Shown here piece after piece: positions 39,882-49,181 of a stretch of 64,000 bases of DNA. The DNA comes from JAIBBD01 sp041390685. GTDB lineage: Bacteria; Chloroflexota; Dehalococcoidia; UBA2979. The notes under the pieces were generated by a model. It saw only the letters and a program-made list of their open reading frames with translations. It made no database searches and was not told the DNA's origin. The stretch lies in contig JAWKPL010000001.1 of assembly GCA_041390685.1 (NCBI GenBank), positions 1,922,001-1,986,000 of the forward strand, given 5' to 3'. Numbering within the stretch: the stretch's first letter is position 1; each line of letters opens with the position of its first letter. The position numbers and the translations under genes are program-made.

Positions 39882-41405
39882 CTAGAGGATGGCCGGCAGC
39901 CCCTCGCGTTCCCTGCGCCACGCGAGCAGGTCCGCGATGCCTTTCCCGGCCCGCGTCACGGTCGGCACGATGGCGATGCGCTTCTGGTGCGCGAACTGGG
40001 TGACGCGGCGGACGCGACGTTCCTCCTGCACCATGACGATGGGGACGCCGGTGCGCTCCTGGATGCGCGAGAACTCCTCGATGGCGGCGCGGAAGTGCTG
40101 GTCTTCCTCGTCGCGGGTTGTGTCGCGTCCTGGACGCCATGGCCCGCCAACGGTGGTGAGGATGACGTCCGTGGAGTGCGAGCCGGCGATGACCTCAAAC
40201 AGGCGACGCGTCAGCTCGGGCTCGCTCACGAAGTCCAGCGGATGGTCGCGGCCGAAGGTGACGTCGACCGGGTTGCGGACGCTCGTGCCCGCGACGGGGA
40301 CGAATTCGCGCAACTCGGCCTGCACGTCCTCTGGAAGCGGTGGCAGTGTCAGGCCCACGAGGGCGAGCTGGTCCGAGGAGAGCACCGCGAAGCCGCCGCC
40401 GGCGCCGATCAGGGCCACGTTCGGGCCCTTCACGTCGCGCACCGAGGTCGTCACCATCGTCGCGAGGTCGAGCAGCTCGTCCATGCTCTCGGCGCGCCAG
40501 GCTCCCGCCTGGCGGCACATGGCGTCGAAGATCTCGATGGAGCCGGCGAGCGAGCCGGTGTGCGAGTGTGCGGCGCGCGCGCCGTCCGAGGTGATGCCGC
40601 CCTTGAGGATGATCGTGGGCTTGTCCACGGCGACCTGCTTCAGGCGCTCGAAGAACAGGCGCGCGTCCTGGACGCCCTCCATGTAGCCGACGACGTACTC
40701 GGACTGCGGGTCGGTGAGGGCGTAGTCAAGTAGCTCGTGGGCGCGCACATCCGCGCCGTTCCCGAAGGAGACCCCCTTCGAGAACCGGAGGCCGCGCTCT
40801 CCGAGGCTGCGCAGGATGGTGTTCGCGTTCGCGCCGGACTGCGACAGCATGAACACGTTGCCCGGATCCTCGGGAAGCATAGGCATGAAGGACAGGCCCA
40901 CGCCGGGGACGTAGAGGCCCATGCAGTTGGGCCCGATGAACCGTACGCCGGCAGCCTTCACCTTCGCGATGATCTCGCGCTCCGCCTCGATCAGCTCTGG
41001 CTCGCCGGTCTCGGCAAGGCCGGCCGTGAAGGAGTGGATGGACCGGACGCCCTTCTGGATGCACTGGTCGACGAGCTCGGCGAGGCCGACAGCGGGGATC
41101 TGCGAGATCACGTGGTCGACAGGGTCCGGGCAGTCGAGGACGCTCGGGTAGCACTTGATGCCCAACACCTCGTCCATCTTCGGGTTGACCGGGTAGAGGT
41201 ACTCCTTCGGGTAGCCCTGCATGACGAGGGCGTTGAGGAAGATGCCTCCCATCCGGCCCTCGGGGTCGGAGCGCGAAGAGACGCCGACGACGGCGACGCC
41301 GCGCGGATGGAAGACGGGATCGAGGGGGTGGGAACTGCGAGGCAGTGAGTCGGAGGCGCCGGCTTCGGAAGTCGTTTCTGCGGTGATGGCCGGGCTCCAC
41401 TTCAC
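39882..41405 (-). CDS. NDP-forming acyl-CoA synthetase alpha-type subunit
   Basis: The 507-residue protein has a CoA-binding Rossmann domain (FHPRGVAVVGVSSRSDPEGR, VNPKMDEVLGIKCYPS), then GVRFIGPNCMGLY and an SQSGANANTI segment. A His-containing phosphohistidine region (AHSHTGSLAGSIEIFDA) and a succinyl-CoA-ligase-like domain follow (residues 250-430). This is the alpha-like half of ADP/GDP-forming acyl-CoA synthetases, which make acyl-CoA from acid, CoA and NTP. No ATP-grasp beta part is fused and no beta gene is next to it, so it needs a partner elsewhere or acts otherwise. It lies between two acyl-CoA dehydrogenases on the same strand, suggesting an acid catabolic route. GTG start. Confidence 0.85.
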   Translation of the reverse strand: MKWSPAITAETTSEAGASDSLPRSSHPLDPVFHPRGVAVVGVSSRSDPEGRMGGIFLNALVMQGYPKEYLYPVNPKMDEVLGIKCYPSVLDCPDPVDHVISQIPAVGLAELVDQCIQKGVRSIHSFTAGLAETGEPELIEAEREIIAKVKAAGVRFIGPNCMGLYVPGVGLSFMPMLPEDPGNVFMLSQSGANANTILRSLGERGLRFSKGVSFGNGADVRAHELLDYALTDPQSEYVVGYMEGVQDARLFFERLKQVAVDKPTIILKGGITSDGARAAHSHTGSLAGSIEIFDAMCRQAGAWRAESMDELLDLATMVTTSVRDVKGPNVALIGAGGGFAVLSSDQLALVGLTLPPLPEDVQAELREFVPVAGTSVRNPVDVTFGRDHPLDFVSEPELTRRLFEVIAGSHSTDVILTTVGGPWRPGRDTTRDEEDQHFRAAIEEFSRIQERTGVPIVMVQEERRVRRVTQFAHQKRIAIVPTVTRAGKGIADLLAWRREREGLPAIL

Positions 41406-41499
41406 TCATCGGGGTCGACACGCGTCGATGCCCGTGGCGTTCTGACGCAGTCTAGCTACTAAATCTGGTGACCGCACCGGCCGCAGTACGGCAGGCGAT

Positions 41500-41538
41500 C
41501 CGGGGAATCGAGGCGGCCGTACCGCCTCGATACCCCGG
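41500..41538 (-). terminator. Hairpin terminator after acyl-CoA dehydrogenase B
   Basis: ATCGAGGCGG (41507-41516) pairs with CCGCCTCGAT (41522-41531) over loop CCGTA. CCGGGG outside it extends the stem after one mismatch. It lies between the gene's stop at 41548 and the next gene. Confidence 0.65.
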
Positions 41539-41547
41539 GGCCAGTTG

Positions 41548-42771
41548 CTAACCGCGCGGGAGGCCGAGGCCGCGCGTGGCGATGATGTTGCGCTGGATCT
41601 CGCTCGAACCGCCGGCGATGGTGCCGACGACTGAGCTGACGTACGTCTGCGTGTGGCGGGCGTGCAGGGGCGAGAGCGCCTCCGTGCCCGACCACAGGTT
41701 GCCGTACAGCCCGAAGACTTTGGTGCCCGTGCGGGAGAGCCGCTGCGAGAGTTCCGAGGAGTACATCTTGCCCATGGACGCCTCGTAGTTGGGCACGAGG
41801 CCGTTCGCCTGCATCGAGGCGATGCGCAGCGAGAGGTTGTTGTTGACCTCGATCTCCACCGCGCGCTCGGCGACCTCGCGGCGGAGCAGGCCGATGCGGT
41901 TCGGAGTGCCGTCCGCGTCGTGGACGTGGTCGATCATCTCCTCGAGCGCCTTGCGCTGGTGGATGGCGCCGGCGATCGACGAGCGCTCAAAATCGAGGAG
42001 CGTCATGCCGACGTACCAGCCGCGGTTCTCCTCGCCGACGACCTGGTCGACCGGGACGCGGACATCCTCGTAGAACGTCTCGTTGGTGGCGTGCTGCCAG
42101 CCCATCGAGATGATCGGGCGCACCTGGATGCCCGGGGTCTTCATGTCGACCATCAGGAACGTGATGCCGCGGTGCTTCGGTGCGTCGGGGTCAGTACGCA
42201 CGAGCATGAAGATCCAGTTGGACTTGTGGCCCGTCGACGTCCAGAGCTTCTGGCCGTTGATGACGTACTCGTCGCCGTCCTTGACGGCACGGCATTGCAG
42301 CGAGGCGAGGTCTGAGCCGGCGCCGGGCTCGGAGTAGCCCTGCGCCCAGAGGTACTCACCGGACAGCGTGGGCGGGAGGAACTTCCTCTTCTGCTCCTCG
42401 GTGCCGTGCACGAGCAGGGTGGGGCCGAGCATCGGGATGCCGTTGCCGCCGCCCACCTCGGGCGCGTCGGCCTCGGCGAACTCCTGCTTCATGACGAACT
42501 GTTCGAGCGTGGAGAGGCCGCCCCCGCCATACTCGCTGGGCCAGCCGGGTGCGGCCCAGCCGCGCTCGGCGAGGGCGCCGGCCCATTCACGGGCGGCGGA
42601 CTGCGCCTCGTCGCTGCCGTGGACCATGTCCCACTGCCAGTCGTTCTCGGGCGCCTCCAGCTTGGCGAGGCGGTGGTCGGCAGTGCGGTAATACGCGGGG
42701 AGCCGCTCCTGGATATAGCCGCGCACCCGCTCGCGGAACGATGCCTGCTCGGGAGAGTCGTTCCAGTCCAT
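41548..42771 (-). CDS. Acyl-CoA dehydrogenase family protein B
   Basis: The 407-residue protein is a paralogue of the one at 38615 and shows the same motifs: YGGGGLSTLEQF, YLWAQGYSEPGAGSDLASLQ, NGQKLWTSTGHKSNWIFMLV, and the same C-terminal SSEIQRNIIATRGLGLPRG. Middle differences (residues 225-320) point to a different substrate. It introduces a double bond into an acyl-CoA using FAD. ATG 42771 has AGGAG upstream. The near-identical C-termini show recent duplication. It is probably part of the same acid-degradation cluster, transcribed leftward. Confidence 0.93.
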   Translation of the reverse strand: MDWNDSPEQASFRERVRGYIQERLPAYYRTADHRLAKLEAPENDWQWDMVHGSDEAQSAAREWAGALAERGWAAPGWPSEYGGGGLSTLEQFVMKQEFAEADAPEVGGGNGIPMLGPTLLVHGTEEQKRKFLPPTLSGEYLWAQGYSEPGAGSDLASLQCRAVKDGDEYVINGQKLWTSTGHKSNWIFMLVRTDPDAPKHRGITFLMVDMKTPGIQVRPIISMGWQHATNETFYEDVRVPVDQVVGEENRGWYVGMTLLDFERSSIAGAIHQRKALEEMIDHVHDADGTPNRIGLLRREVAERAVEIEVNNNLSLRIASMQANGLVPNYEASMGKMYSSELSQRLSRTGTKVFGLYGNLWSGTEALSPLHARHTQTYVSSVVGTIAGGSSEIQRNIIATRGLGLPRG

Positions 42772-42884
42772 CTCGAACTCCTTTCAGCGCCGGGGATGCC
42801 GGCACTCGTTGCGCCTCCACGCCGTCCCGGATCGATGGCGGGGCGGCGGTTGAGTATCTCCTCGACGGCCGCCGGGGGCGGCCG

Positions 42885-43670
42885 CTAGAGGTTGTGCTCC
42901 GCGACGACGTCGCCGTCGTACAGGATCGAGCCGTTGAGTTTCGTCGGCGGCTGCTCGCAGATCCAGACGGCGGCCTTTCCCATGCCGTCGGCGGACTCGA
43001 ACTCCTGGATCGGGTTCTGCGGGTCGTTCTGGAAGAACATGAGGCCGGGAGTCTTCACGCCGCCTTGCGGGGCCAGGACGTTGACGGAGATGCCGTCCTT
43101 CTGCAGCAGACGGCCCTGCGACTGCGAGAAGTGCTCGATGAAGGACTTCTCCGGGCCGTAGAAGATGTCGACGGGGGGCGGGGCCTCCTCGTACGGGCCG
43201 GGGCCGGGGAAGATGGCGCCTCGCGAGGAGAGATTGATGATGCGTCCGCCGCCCTGGGCCTTCATGTGCGGGACCGCAGCCTTCATCGTGAGGATGTAGC
43301 CACGGACGTTGACTTCCCACGCGAGGTTGATGTGCCTCGGCTGGACCGCGTACAGGTCGCCGGGCACGAAGATGGCGGCGTTGTTAACGAGGATGTCGAT
43401 GCGGCCCCACTCGTCCACGACCTTCTGCACCGCCGCTTCGATGCTCTCGGGGTCCCGCATGTTGAGGACGACCGGGATGGCCTCGCCGCCGGCGTCGCGG
43501 ATCTCCTGCACGACGGAGTGGATCGTGCCGGGCAGCCTCGGGTCCGTAGCCTCCTCGGTGCGGGCGGCGACGCCGACCTTTGCGCCGGCCCTGGCGAGGT
43601 GCTTTGCGATGTCCGCGCCGATGCCTCGGCTGGCGCCCGCTACGAGCGCTACCTGTCCGTCCAGTGACAT
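42885..43670 (-). CDS. SDR family NAD(P)-dependent oxidoreductase
   Basis: The 261-residue protein has the short-chain dehydrogenase signature: VALVAGASRGIGADIAKHLARAG (dinucleotide fold), NNAAIFVP, and an active-site YGPEK (Y-x3-K) after GRIINLSSRG. ATG 43670 is chosen because GGAGGG lies just upstream, four codons inside the longest frame. Such enzymes oxidise or reduce alcohols and ketones, often in acyl or sterol metabolism. An insertion PGPGPYEEAPPPVD lies before the active site. It is just upstream of acyl-CoA dehydrogenase B on the same strand and may be in the same pathway. Confidence 0.9.
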   Translation of the reverse strand: MSLDGQVALVAGASRGIGADIAKHLARAGAKVGVAARTEEATDPRLPGTIHSVVQEIRDAGGEAIPVVLNMRDPESIEAAVQKVVDEWGRIDILVNNAAIFVPGDLYAVQPRHINLAWEVNVRGYILTMKAAVPHMKAQGGGRIINLSSRGAIFPGPGPYEEAPPPVDIFYGPEKSFIEHFSQSQGRLLQKDGISVNVLAPQGGVKTPGLMFFQNDPQNPIQEFESADGMGKAAVWICEQPPTKLNGSILYDGDVVAEHNL

Positions 43671-43751
43671 GCGTCCCTCCATCGTTCGCTGTCGGTCATC
43701 ACGTGTGGTGAGTGTCTGCCGGTTCCAGCTAGCACCGATGTGGGAGGCCCG

Positions 43752-45221
43752 TCAAGCGGTCTGGCTGTCGCGGGCAGCCGGCGCCGGAGGGAGCTCCTCG
43801 ATCTGCTGATGCTGCCGCCCCGGTTCCGGGACGGTCCGGATCGCGATGAGGCTGAGCAGGAGGATGGCGGCGAGCACCGTGTACGCGAGGTCGAGGCCCT
43901 CGCCGACGTCGCTCGCGCGCGAAGCGATCAGGATCACGAACGCGATCCCGATCGTGCCGCCGAGGTTCATGAACATGCCTCGCAGTCCCGTGATGGAGGC
44001 GATGCGGTCGGGGGCGAGGTCGATACCGGCGTTGCTCATCGAGGGATTGGCGACGCCGAAGAAGACGCCGGCGCTGCCGACGACGATGAGCAGCCACACG
44101 AAATTCGGAATGACCATCCCACTAACCGATGGCTCATGGAGCCCTCGTCCGAGGATCACGAGGGTGACGACGAGCCCGAGCATGCCGACGAGCATCGGCT
44201 TGCGGAAGCCAGTGCGGTGGAGGAAGTAGGCGGCGATGGACGAGGAGAGGACCATCACGGCAGCGCGGGGCGAGAGCAACGCGCCGCTCGAGGCGACCGA
44301 GAGACCGTAGGCGTTCTGGGCATAGTACGGGATCGTCGAGGCGACCCCGATCCAGCTCATGCCGAAGCTGAACGACAGCACGTTGAGGGAGGCGAACTCC
44401 CGCCGCGAGAGGAGGTCGAGGTCGATGATCGGGGTCGGCGTGCGGCGCTCGTGGCGCACGAGGATGGCGAGCGCGCCCAGGGAGACCGCGAGGGAGACGG
44501 CGACCAGCAGCGCGTCGGGAGAGCCCTCGCGCCGGCCGAGTTCCGTCAGGGCGAAAATGAACGATGTTACGGAGAGCGCGAGCAGGCCGATGCCGGCCCC
44601 GTCGATGCGCCCGGACTGCGGGCGGCGGCCCGCGTCGGGAAGCATTGCGAGCGCCACGGCGGCGACCGCGATGCCCAGCGGCACGTTGAAGCCGAACGTC
44701 CAGCGCCACCCGAAGTGGTCGACGATGAGGCCGCCAACGACGGGACCGAGCACAGCGCCGAACGGCATGAGAGACGAGTAGTAGCCGATGGCGCGCATGC
44801 GGCCGCGGCCATAGACATGGCCGAGGAGACTCGTGCCAGCAGGTTGGAGCCCGCCGCCGACCGCGCCCTGCAGCGCGCGGGCCGCGATGAGCAGGTAGAC
44901 ATTCGGGGCGACGGCGCAGGCGAGCGACGCCAGCCCGAACAGGCCGAAGCCCACGGCGAAGACGTTCCGCGCGCCGAACCGCTCCGCGATGCGGCCGACG
45001 ATGGGCATGGCCACGACCTGCCCGATCATGAAAATGGTCAGCACCCAGCCGCTCCAGCGCAGTGGCGCATCGAGGTCCGTCGTCAGATCTCCGATGGACA
45101 CGGAGACCATGCCGAATTGCATGATGTAGGCCAGCATCGACACGGAGAGCAGGGCGAAGACGACGTGCCGGCCGGGCAGCGGGTGTTCCTGCGGGCCGGC
45201 GGTCTGGTCGGGCGAGGTCAT
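43752..45221 (-). CDS. MFS transporter of the DHA2 (14-helix) drug-export type
   Basis: The 489-residue protein has about 14 hydrophobic helices. Motif A-like GRIAERFGARNVFAVG follows helix 2, and YYSSLMPFGAVLGPVVGGLI matches the motif C region of antiporters. An extra pair of helices in the middle (residues 200-270) is typical of the DHA2/EmrB family, which exports hydrophobic compounds by proton antiport. Substrate is unknown. The polar ends MTSPDQTAGPQEHP and PPAPAARDSQTA are cytoplasmic. It is transcribed leftward, as are the other genes of this region. Confidence 0.88.
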   Translation of the reverse strand: MTSPDQTAGPQEHPLPGRHVVFALLSVSMLAYIMQFGMVSVSIGDLTTDLDAPLRWSGWVLTIFMIGQVVAMPIVGRIAERFGARNVFAVGFGLFGLASLACAVAPNVYLLIAARALQGAVGGGLQPAGTSLLGHVYGRGRMRAIGYYSSLMPFGAVLGPVVGGLIVDHFGWRWTFGFNVPLGIAVAAVALAMLPDAGRRPQSGRIDGAGIGLLALSVTSFIFALTELGRREGSPDALLVAVSLAVSLGALAILVRHERRTPTPIIDLDLLSRREFASLNVLSFSFGMSWIGVASTIPYYAQNAYGLSVASSGALLSPRAAVMVLSSSIAAYFLHRTGFRKPMLVGMLGLVVTLVILGRGLHEPSVSGMVIPNFVWLLIVVGSAGVFFGVANPSMSNAGIDLAPDRIASITGLRGMFMNLGGTIGIAFVILIASRASDVGEGLDLAYTVLAAILLLSLIAIRTVPEPGRQHQQIEELPPAPAARDSQTA

Positions 45222-45349
45222 GCCGTCGTTTCCACGCGCTGCATGCGCGGCAACATCAATTGCGGGTATGAGATTTCGTGATAATTCAGTCTAGCTGAAC
45301 GATACAGCAGTGCCAGCATCGCGTTGAATACGTTCGTCGTGCCCGTCGG

Positions 45350-46675
45350 TCAGGCTGCTGCGGCGGCCGGGACCTCGATGTCTCGCCTCGGGTTGCGCGG
45401 CAGGTTCACGAGCAGCGCCGCGAGGATGCCGAGCACGGCGACGGCGATGAGTGCGCCGTTGTAGTCGCCCGCGACGTCGAAGTAGAACGAGACGAGGAGC
45501 GGACCACCAGCCGAGACCAGGAGTGAGAAGGGGAGCCCGGCGCTGCGCACCGCGCCCAGGTAGCGACGTCCGAAGTAGGTGGCCCAGACCACTTCCTGCA
45601 GCGGGATCATGCCGCCCCAGCCGAAGCCAAGCAGGAGCCACGAGGCGTAGACGACGGGCGTCGCATGGGCGTTCACGCTCAACACGAGCCCGAGGATCGC
45701 GACGGCGTTCAGGACGAAGCCGATCGCGGCGAGACGATTCGCGGGTGCCTTGTCGACGAGATAGCCCCAGAACGGCTTCGTGAGCATCGAGGGGATCGAG
45801 GTGAGGACGATCATGAAGGAGGCGACGCCCCGGCTATAGCCGGCGTCCGTCATGAACGGGATGCCCTGGATGACCGGCACGATGATGGCGAGCCCGCCGA
45901 ACCCGAACGCGGCGACGATCAGGTAGAAGGCGGGCGTCGCGATCGCCTGGCGACGCGTCAGAGACGTGGCGAACTCCGCCTGCGCGGCGTGGGCGGCGCC
46001 CCTCGCCACGTCCGCGGAGGAGCGGCCATCTGGATGCAGGCCGTAGTCCTCGGGCGCGCGCCGCATCAGCATCGCGACGGGGTACAGGAGCGCGGCCGAG
46101 GCGATGGCGAGCGCGAGCCAGGCGCCGCGCCAGCCCCAGGCGCTGACCGCCGCGGTCGTCGCGGGCGGGTAGACGATGCCCGCAAAGGAAACGCCCATCG
46201 AGGCGACGGCGATAGCGCGGCCTCGGCGCTCGACGAACCACTTCGAGAGGGTGACGTTCACGACGAGATTGCCGGCGAGCGCCCCGCCCGCGGTGACGAG
46301 CAGGCCGTTGAGGATGATCCACTGCCAGAGGGCGTGGATCTGCGTGTGTCCGATCAGCGCGAGCACGAGCACGGTGGTGCCCACGAGCACCGGGCGGCGC
46401 CCACCGTGGCGGTCGACGTACGTCCCGATGAGGAAGCCGGCGAAGGCCAGGACGAACTGGCCGAGCGTCAAGGCGAGAGTGAACTCGGCGCGGTTCCAGC
46501 CAAACTCGTCGGTCATTGGCTTGAGGAACACGCCGGGCACGTAGTTCATCGAGCCGACGGTCGCGAACTGTCCGATGGCGGCGGCGAAGATGAGCCAGTA
46601 GCCGTAGTAGAAGCGAGACGGCGGCGTCGCACTGTCCTCGACGGGAGCTACCGATGCCGGGGCAAGCTCTTCCAC
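45350..46675 (-). CDS. MFS transporter, monocarboxylate-carrier-like
   Basis: The protein has about 441 residues. GTG 46675 is chosen because GGGGGAG lies eight bases upstream; the frame remains open to 46792 but that part is proline-rich and unlike a transporter. Twelve helices are visible, with GTYVDRHGGRRPVLVG as motif A and a large central loop (residues 215-245). It is of the same OxlT/MCT type as the gene at 2801-4111: both have FYYGYWLIFAAAIGQF-like or FIVVLIGSTFFYGFG-like starts and similar central loops. It probably carries an organic anion. It lies downstream of the rhodanese gene. Confidence 0.85.
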   Translation of the reverse strand: MEELAPASVAPVEDSATPPSRFYYGYWLIFAAAIGQFATVGSMNYVPGVFLKPMTDEFGWNRAEFTLALTLGQFVLAFAGFLIGTYVDRHGGRRPVLVGTTVLVLALIGHTQIHALWQWIILNGLLVTAGGALAGNLVVNVTLSKWFVERRGRAIAVASMGVSFAGIVYPPATTAAVSAWGWRGAWLALAIASAALLYPVAMLMRRAPEDYGLHPDGRSSADVARGAAHAAQAEFATSLTRRQAIATPAFYLIVAAFGFGGLAIIVPVIQGIPFMTDAGYSRGVASFMIVLTSIPSMLTKPFWGYLVDKAPANRLAAIGFVLNAVAILGLVLSVNAHATPVVYASWLLLGFGWGGMIPLQEVVWATYFGRRYLGAVRSAGLPFSLLVSAGGPLLVSFYFDVAGDYNGALIAVAVLGILAALLVNLPRNPRRDIEVPAAAAA

Positions 46676-46807
46676 GTGCAGGTCTCCCCCGCCCCGGGGC
46701 GGGCGCGGTGCTCGATGTCCAGGGGGATTCGGGTCAGGGGGATTATCGCGCGGTCGACGCTCAGGCGCGCGGGGGCAGGTCAGGCCTGTCACGCCGCAGA
46801 CGATGCG

Positions 46808-47635
46808 TCAGGAGTCGGTGGTAAGCGGGGTGTCGGGGCGGTTGGCCCACTCGTTCATCGAGCCGTCGTAGTTGCGGGCGGCCTCGTTTCCCAGCAGCCG
46901 CATGACGAAGGCGCCGAAGGCGGCGCGGATGCCGAGTTCGCAGTACGTCACGGTGGGCGCGGCCGGGTCGATGCCGGCCTCACGGAGCATCGCCTCGATC
47001 TCCTCGCGGGGGCGGAAGCGGCGTGCCGGGGGGCCCTGCATCAGGCCGCGCCACTCGAGGTGCCTCGCGCCGGGGACATGGCCACCGCGCTGGTTGCCGC
47101 GCAGCTCCACGCCGGTCCACTCACCGTCGCTGCGGAGGTCCCAGATCTGCGGCGCCGCGCCACCCTCGACGGCCGCCTTCAACTCGTCCAGCACGCACAC
47201 CGCGGCTGCGTTCGGCTGCCCCACGAAGCGTCCACGCGGCGGCCTCGGCGCGAGCGACGTCAGGGGGCGGCCCTCGTCCAGCCACGCGTTGAAGCCGCCG
47301 TCGACGACGCGGAGGTCGCGATGTCCGTAGTAGTCGAACACCCACCACACGCGGGCGGCGTGGAGCGAGGCATTGTCGTCGTAGATGACGACGGGCGTGT
47401 CGTTCGAAACGCCGAGGGAAGCGGCGAGCTCCTCGAACTCGGCGGGCGGCATCACGTGTCCGCGGTCGTCACGCGCTTTCAGGTAGGGGTGCGACACACC
47501 GACCGCGCCGGGGATGTGCGCGCGGCGGTAGGCGACCGCCTCACCGGCGTCGATGAGCACGAAGTCCCGTCCGGCGCCATCGAGGTTGGCGGCGAGCCAT
47601 TCCGTCGACACGAGCAGATCCCAACCAGCGGGCAT
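46808..47635 (-). CDS. Rhodanese-like sulfurtransferase
   Basis: The 275-residue protein has two rhodanese domains in tandem. Domain 1 (residues 10-130) lacks the active Cys (VVIYDDNAS in its place). Domain 2 (160-270) has the active loop YCELGIR with Cys232 and Arg237 (C-x4-R), which fits thiosulfate/3-mercaptopyruvate sulfurtransferases. It moves sulfane sulfur between donors and cyanide or thiols in the cytoplasm. The size matches the tandem-domain family. It is next to a luciferase-like oxidoreductase gene on the same strand, 18 bases away. Confidence 0.93.
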   Translation of the reverse strand: MPAGWDLLVSTEWLAANLDGAGRDFVLIDAGEAVAYRRAHIPGAVGVSHPYLKARDDRGHVMPPAEFEELAASLGVSNDTPVVIYDDNASLHAARVWWVFDYYGHRDLRVVDGGFNAWLDEGRPLTSLAPRPPRGRFVGQPNAAAVCVLDELKAAVEGGAAPQIWDLRSDGEWTGVELRGNQRGGHVPGARHLEWRGLMQGPPARRFRPREEIEAMLREAGIDPAAPTVTYCELGIRAAFGAFVMRLLGNEAARNYDGSMNEWANRPDTPLTTDS

Positions 47636-47653
47636 CGCGGGCTCCTCGTCTCG

Positions 47654-48598
47654 TCAGGCGGTCTCTGCCGCGGCGCGGGCGACGGCGCGGTATGCACGGT
47701 CGAACGAACCATCGCGGTCGCCGTCGACGACGATCGGCATCGCGAGGACCTCACCCATGCCATCCGCGAGGAGCTGCTTCATGCGGGCGACCACCTGGTC
47801 TTCGTTACCCCAGACCACAAGCGCGTCGAGCAGGTCATCGCCAACCTGTCCCATCTCCTGAGGCACCCCCGCCTGCTCGTACATCGCGCGGTAGAACGGG
47901 ATGTTGCTGTAGTTCGAGATCTGGCGCGCGGCGCCGGCTTTCACGGCCTCGCGGTCCTCGGTGATCGCGATGGGGGTATGGGCGATGAGCGGCGGAGCGG
48001 CCCGGCCGGCCGCCTCCGCGCCCCGGCGCAGGGCGGGAAGCGCCTGCTCCACGAGATAGCCCGCCGGGCACTGCCAGGAAATGGCGCCGTCGGCCAGCTC
48101 TCCGCACGCCTCGAACGAGCCGGGGCGGAGCGCCGAGGCGAGCAGGGGCGTCTCGACTGGCTGGGCGAGGCGCGCCTCGATGGTCACGTGCTCGCCCTGG
48201 AAACTGACTGCGCCCTCGTGGAGGAGTGCGCGCAGGGCGATGAGGTATTCCTTCAGCTCGGTTAGCGGCTTGCGCCAGTGGACGCCAAAGGAGCGCATCG
48301 CCGGCTCGTGGCTCGGGCCGATGCCGAGGCGGAAGCGTCCCGGCGCGAGCGACTCGATGGCGATCGTCTGCTGGGCGAGCACGACCGGGTGGCGCAGCCA
48401 CGTCGGCACGATGCAGGAGCCCATCACGATGCGGTCGGTGACGGTCGCGGCGCCCGCGAACACAGTGAGGGCGTCGGGCGCGGTACCGCCGGTGGTCATC
48501 CAGGCGTTGGGGATGCCCATCGCCTCGGCGGAGCGGATGCGCTCGACGGCCTCGACGGCGTTGAAGGCGTTGATGAGGACGCCGACGCGTCCGGCCAT
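47654..48598 (-). CDS. LLM-class (F420-type) flavin-dependent oxidoreductase
   Basis: The protein has about 314 residues. The frame continues to 48886, but ATG 48598 is preceded by GAGGAG with proper spacing and fits the family. It is a luciferase-like TIM-barrel: VGVLINAFNAVEAVERIRSA at the start, PHPVVLAQQTIAIESLAPGR near residue 75 and FRLGIGPSHEPAMRS. The LLM group includes F420-dependent reductases in actinobacteria and Chloroflexota, as well as FMN monooxygenases. The substrate is unknown. It sits between the rhodanese and a heme-binding-like protein, all leftward. Confidence 0.88.
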   Translation of the reverse strand: MAGRVGVLINAFNAVEAVERIRSAEAMGIPNAWMTTGGTAPDALTVFAGAATVTDRIVMGSCIVPTWLRHPVVLAQQTIAIESLAPGRFRLGIGPSHEPAMRSFGVHWRKPLTELKEYLIALRALLHEGAVSFQGEHVTIEARLAQPVETPLLASALRPGSFEACGELADGAISWQCPAGYLVEQALPALRRGAEAAGRAAPPLIAHTPIAITEDREAVKAGAARQISNYSNIPFYRAMYEQAGVPQEMGQVGDDLLDALVVWGNEDQVVARMKQLLADGMGEVLAMPIVVDGDRDGSFDRAYRAVARAAAETA

Positions 48599-48620
48599 GG
48601 TGTGGTCTCCTCGGTTGTGG

Positions 48621-49019
48621 CTAGGCGGTGTAGGCGTCGCGAGCGGCGTGCGCGCACTCGCCGTCCTGGTCGTCGGTAGCCCCACTGCACCCAATGCCCG
48701 CGATGACGACACCGCCCTCGCGCAGCGTGGTGACGCTGCCCATCGGCATGACCGGACGGGTGTGGAGGCCGGAAATCGCCGCGAGCATGGCCGGCTGCAT
48801 CTGCTGGAGGTCCGGGCCGTCACGGCGCAGCAGCGCTGCGGTGAACGCCTTGGCCTGTGACACCTCGACGGAGATCCAGTGCGCACCCTCCATGCGCCCG
48901 AAGGCGAAGAGGCGGCCCTCGGCGTCCACGATCGCTGTGGAGACGGCGACGCCGAGCTCGCGTGCTTTGTCCTGGCTTGCCCGGATCATCTGCTGGGCAA
49001 CCTCGGGAGTCAGTGGCAT
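48621..49019 (-). CDS. GlcG/HbpS-like protein (heme-degrading/heme-binding family)
   Basis: The 132-residue protein fits the GlcG/HbpS family: MPLTPEVAQQMIRASQDKAR, AVSTAIVDAEGRLFAFGRM, GAHWISVEVSQAKAFTAALL and the final GGVVIAGIGCSGATDDQDGE. The family forms octamers and binds heme or supports cofactor handling; in some operons it accompanies oxidation enzymes. ATG 49019 has AAAGGAA upstream and is preferred to the frame's start at 49055. It lies 22 bases upstream of the LLM oxidoreductase and is probably co-transcribed with it. Residues ECAHAARDAY at the end may be helical. Confidence 0.85.
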   Translation of the reverse strand: MPLTPEVAQQMIRASQDKARELGVAVSTAIVDAEGRLFAFGRMEGAHWISVEVSQAKAFTAALLRRDGPDLQQMQPAMLAAISGLHTRPVMPMGSVTTLREGGVVIAGIGCSGATDDQDGECAHAARDAYTA

Positions 49020-49181
49020 CGTGCGTTCCTTTCCGGCGGGGCGCGTGGCGCGCACAGTTATACCACCTCGGGCGCCGCCGTCGCGGGCAGGACCGCCAGG
49101 GGCACTGCTCGGCCCGCTGTCTGCGAAGCGAGACTACACGCGTTATCATGGCCGGCACCCAGGCGGCGCGCGGAGGCGAAC

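Noticed and set aside
43740..45281. A 513-codon plus-strand open frame
   Set aside because: It is antisense to the DHA2 transporter; composition is a charged shadow typical of GC-rich membrane genes.
45665..48265. An 866-codon plus-strand open frame
   Set aside because: It is the shadow of the MFS, rhodanese and LLM genes on the other strand. The antisense frame stays open because of high GC3 and its product is low-complexity with no domain.
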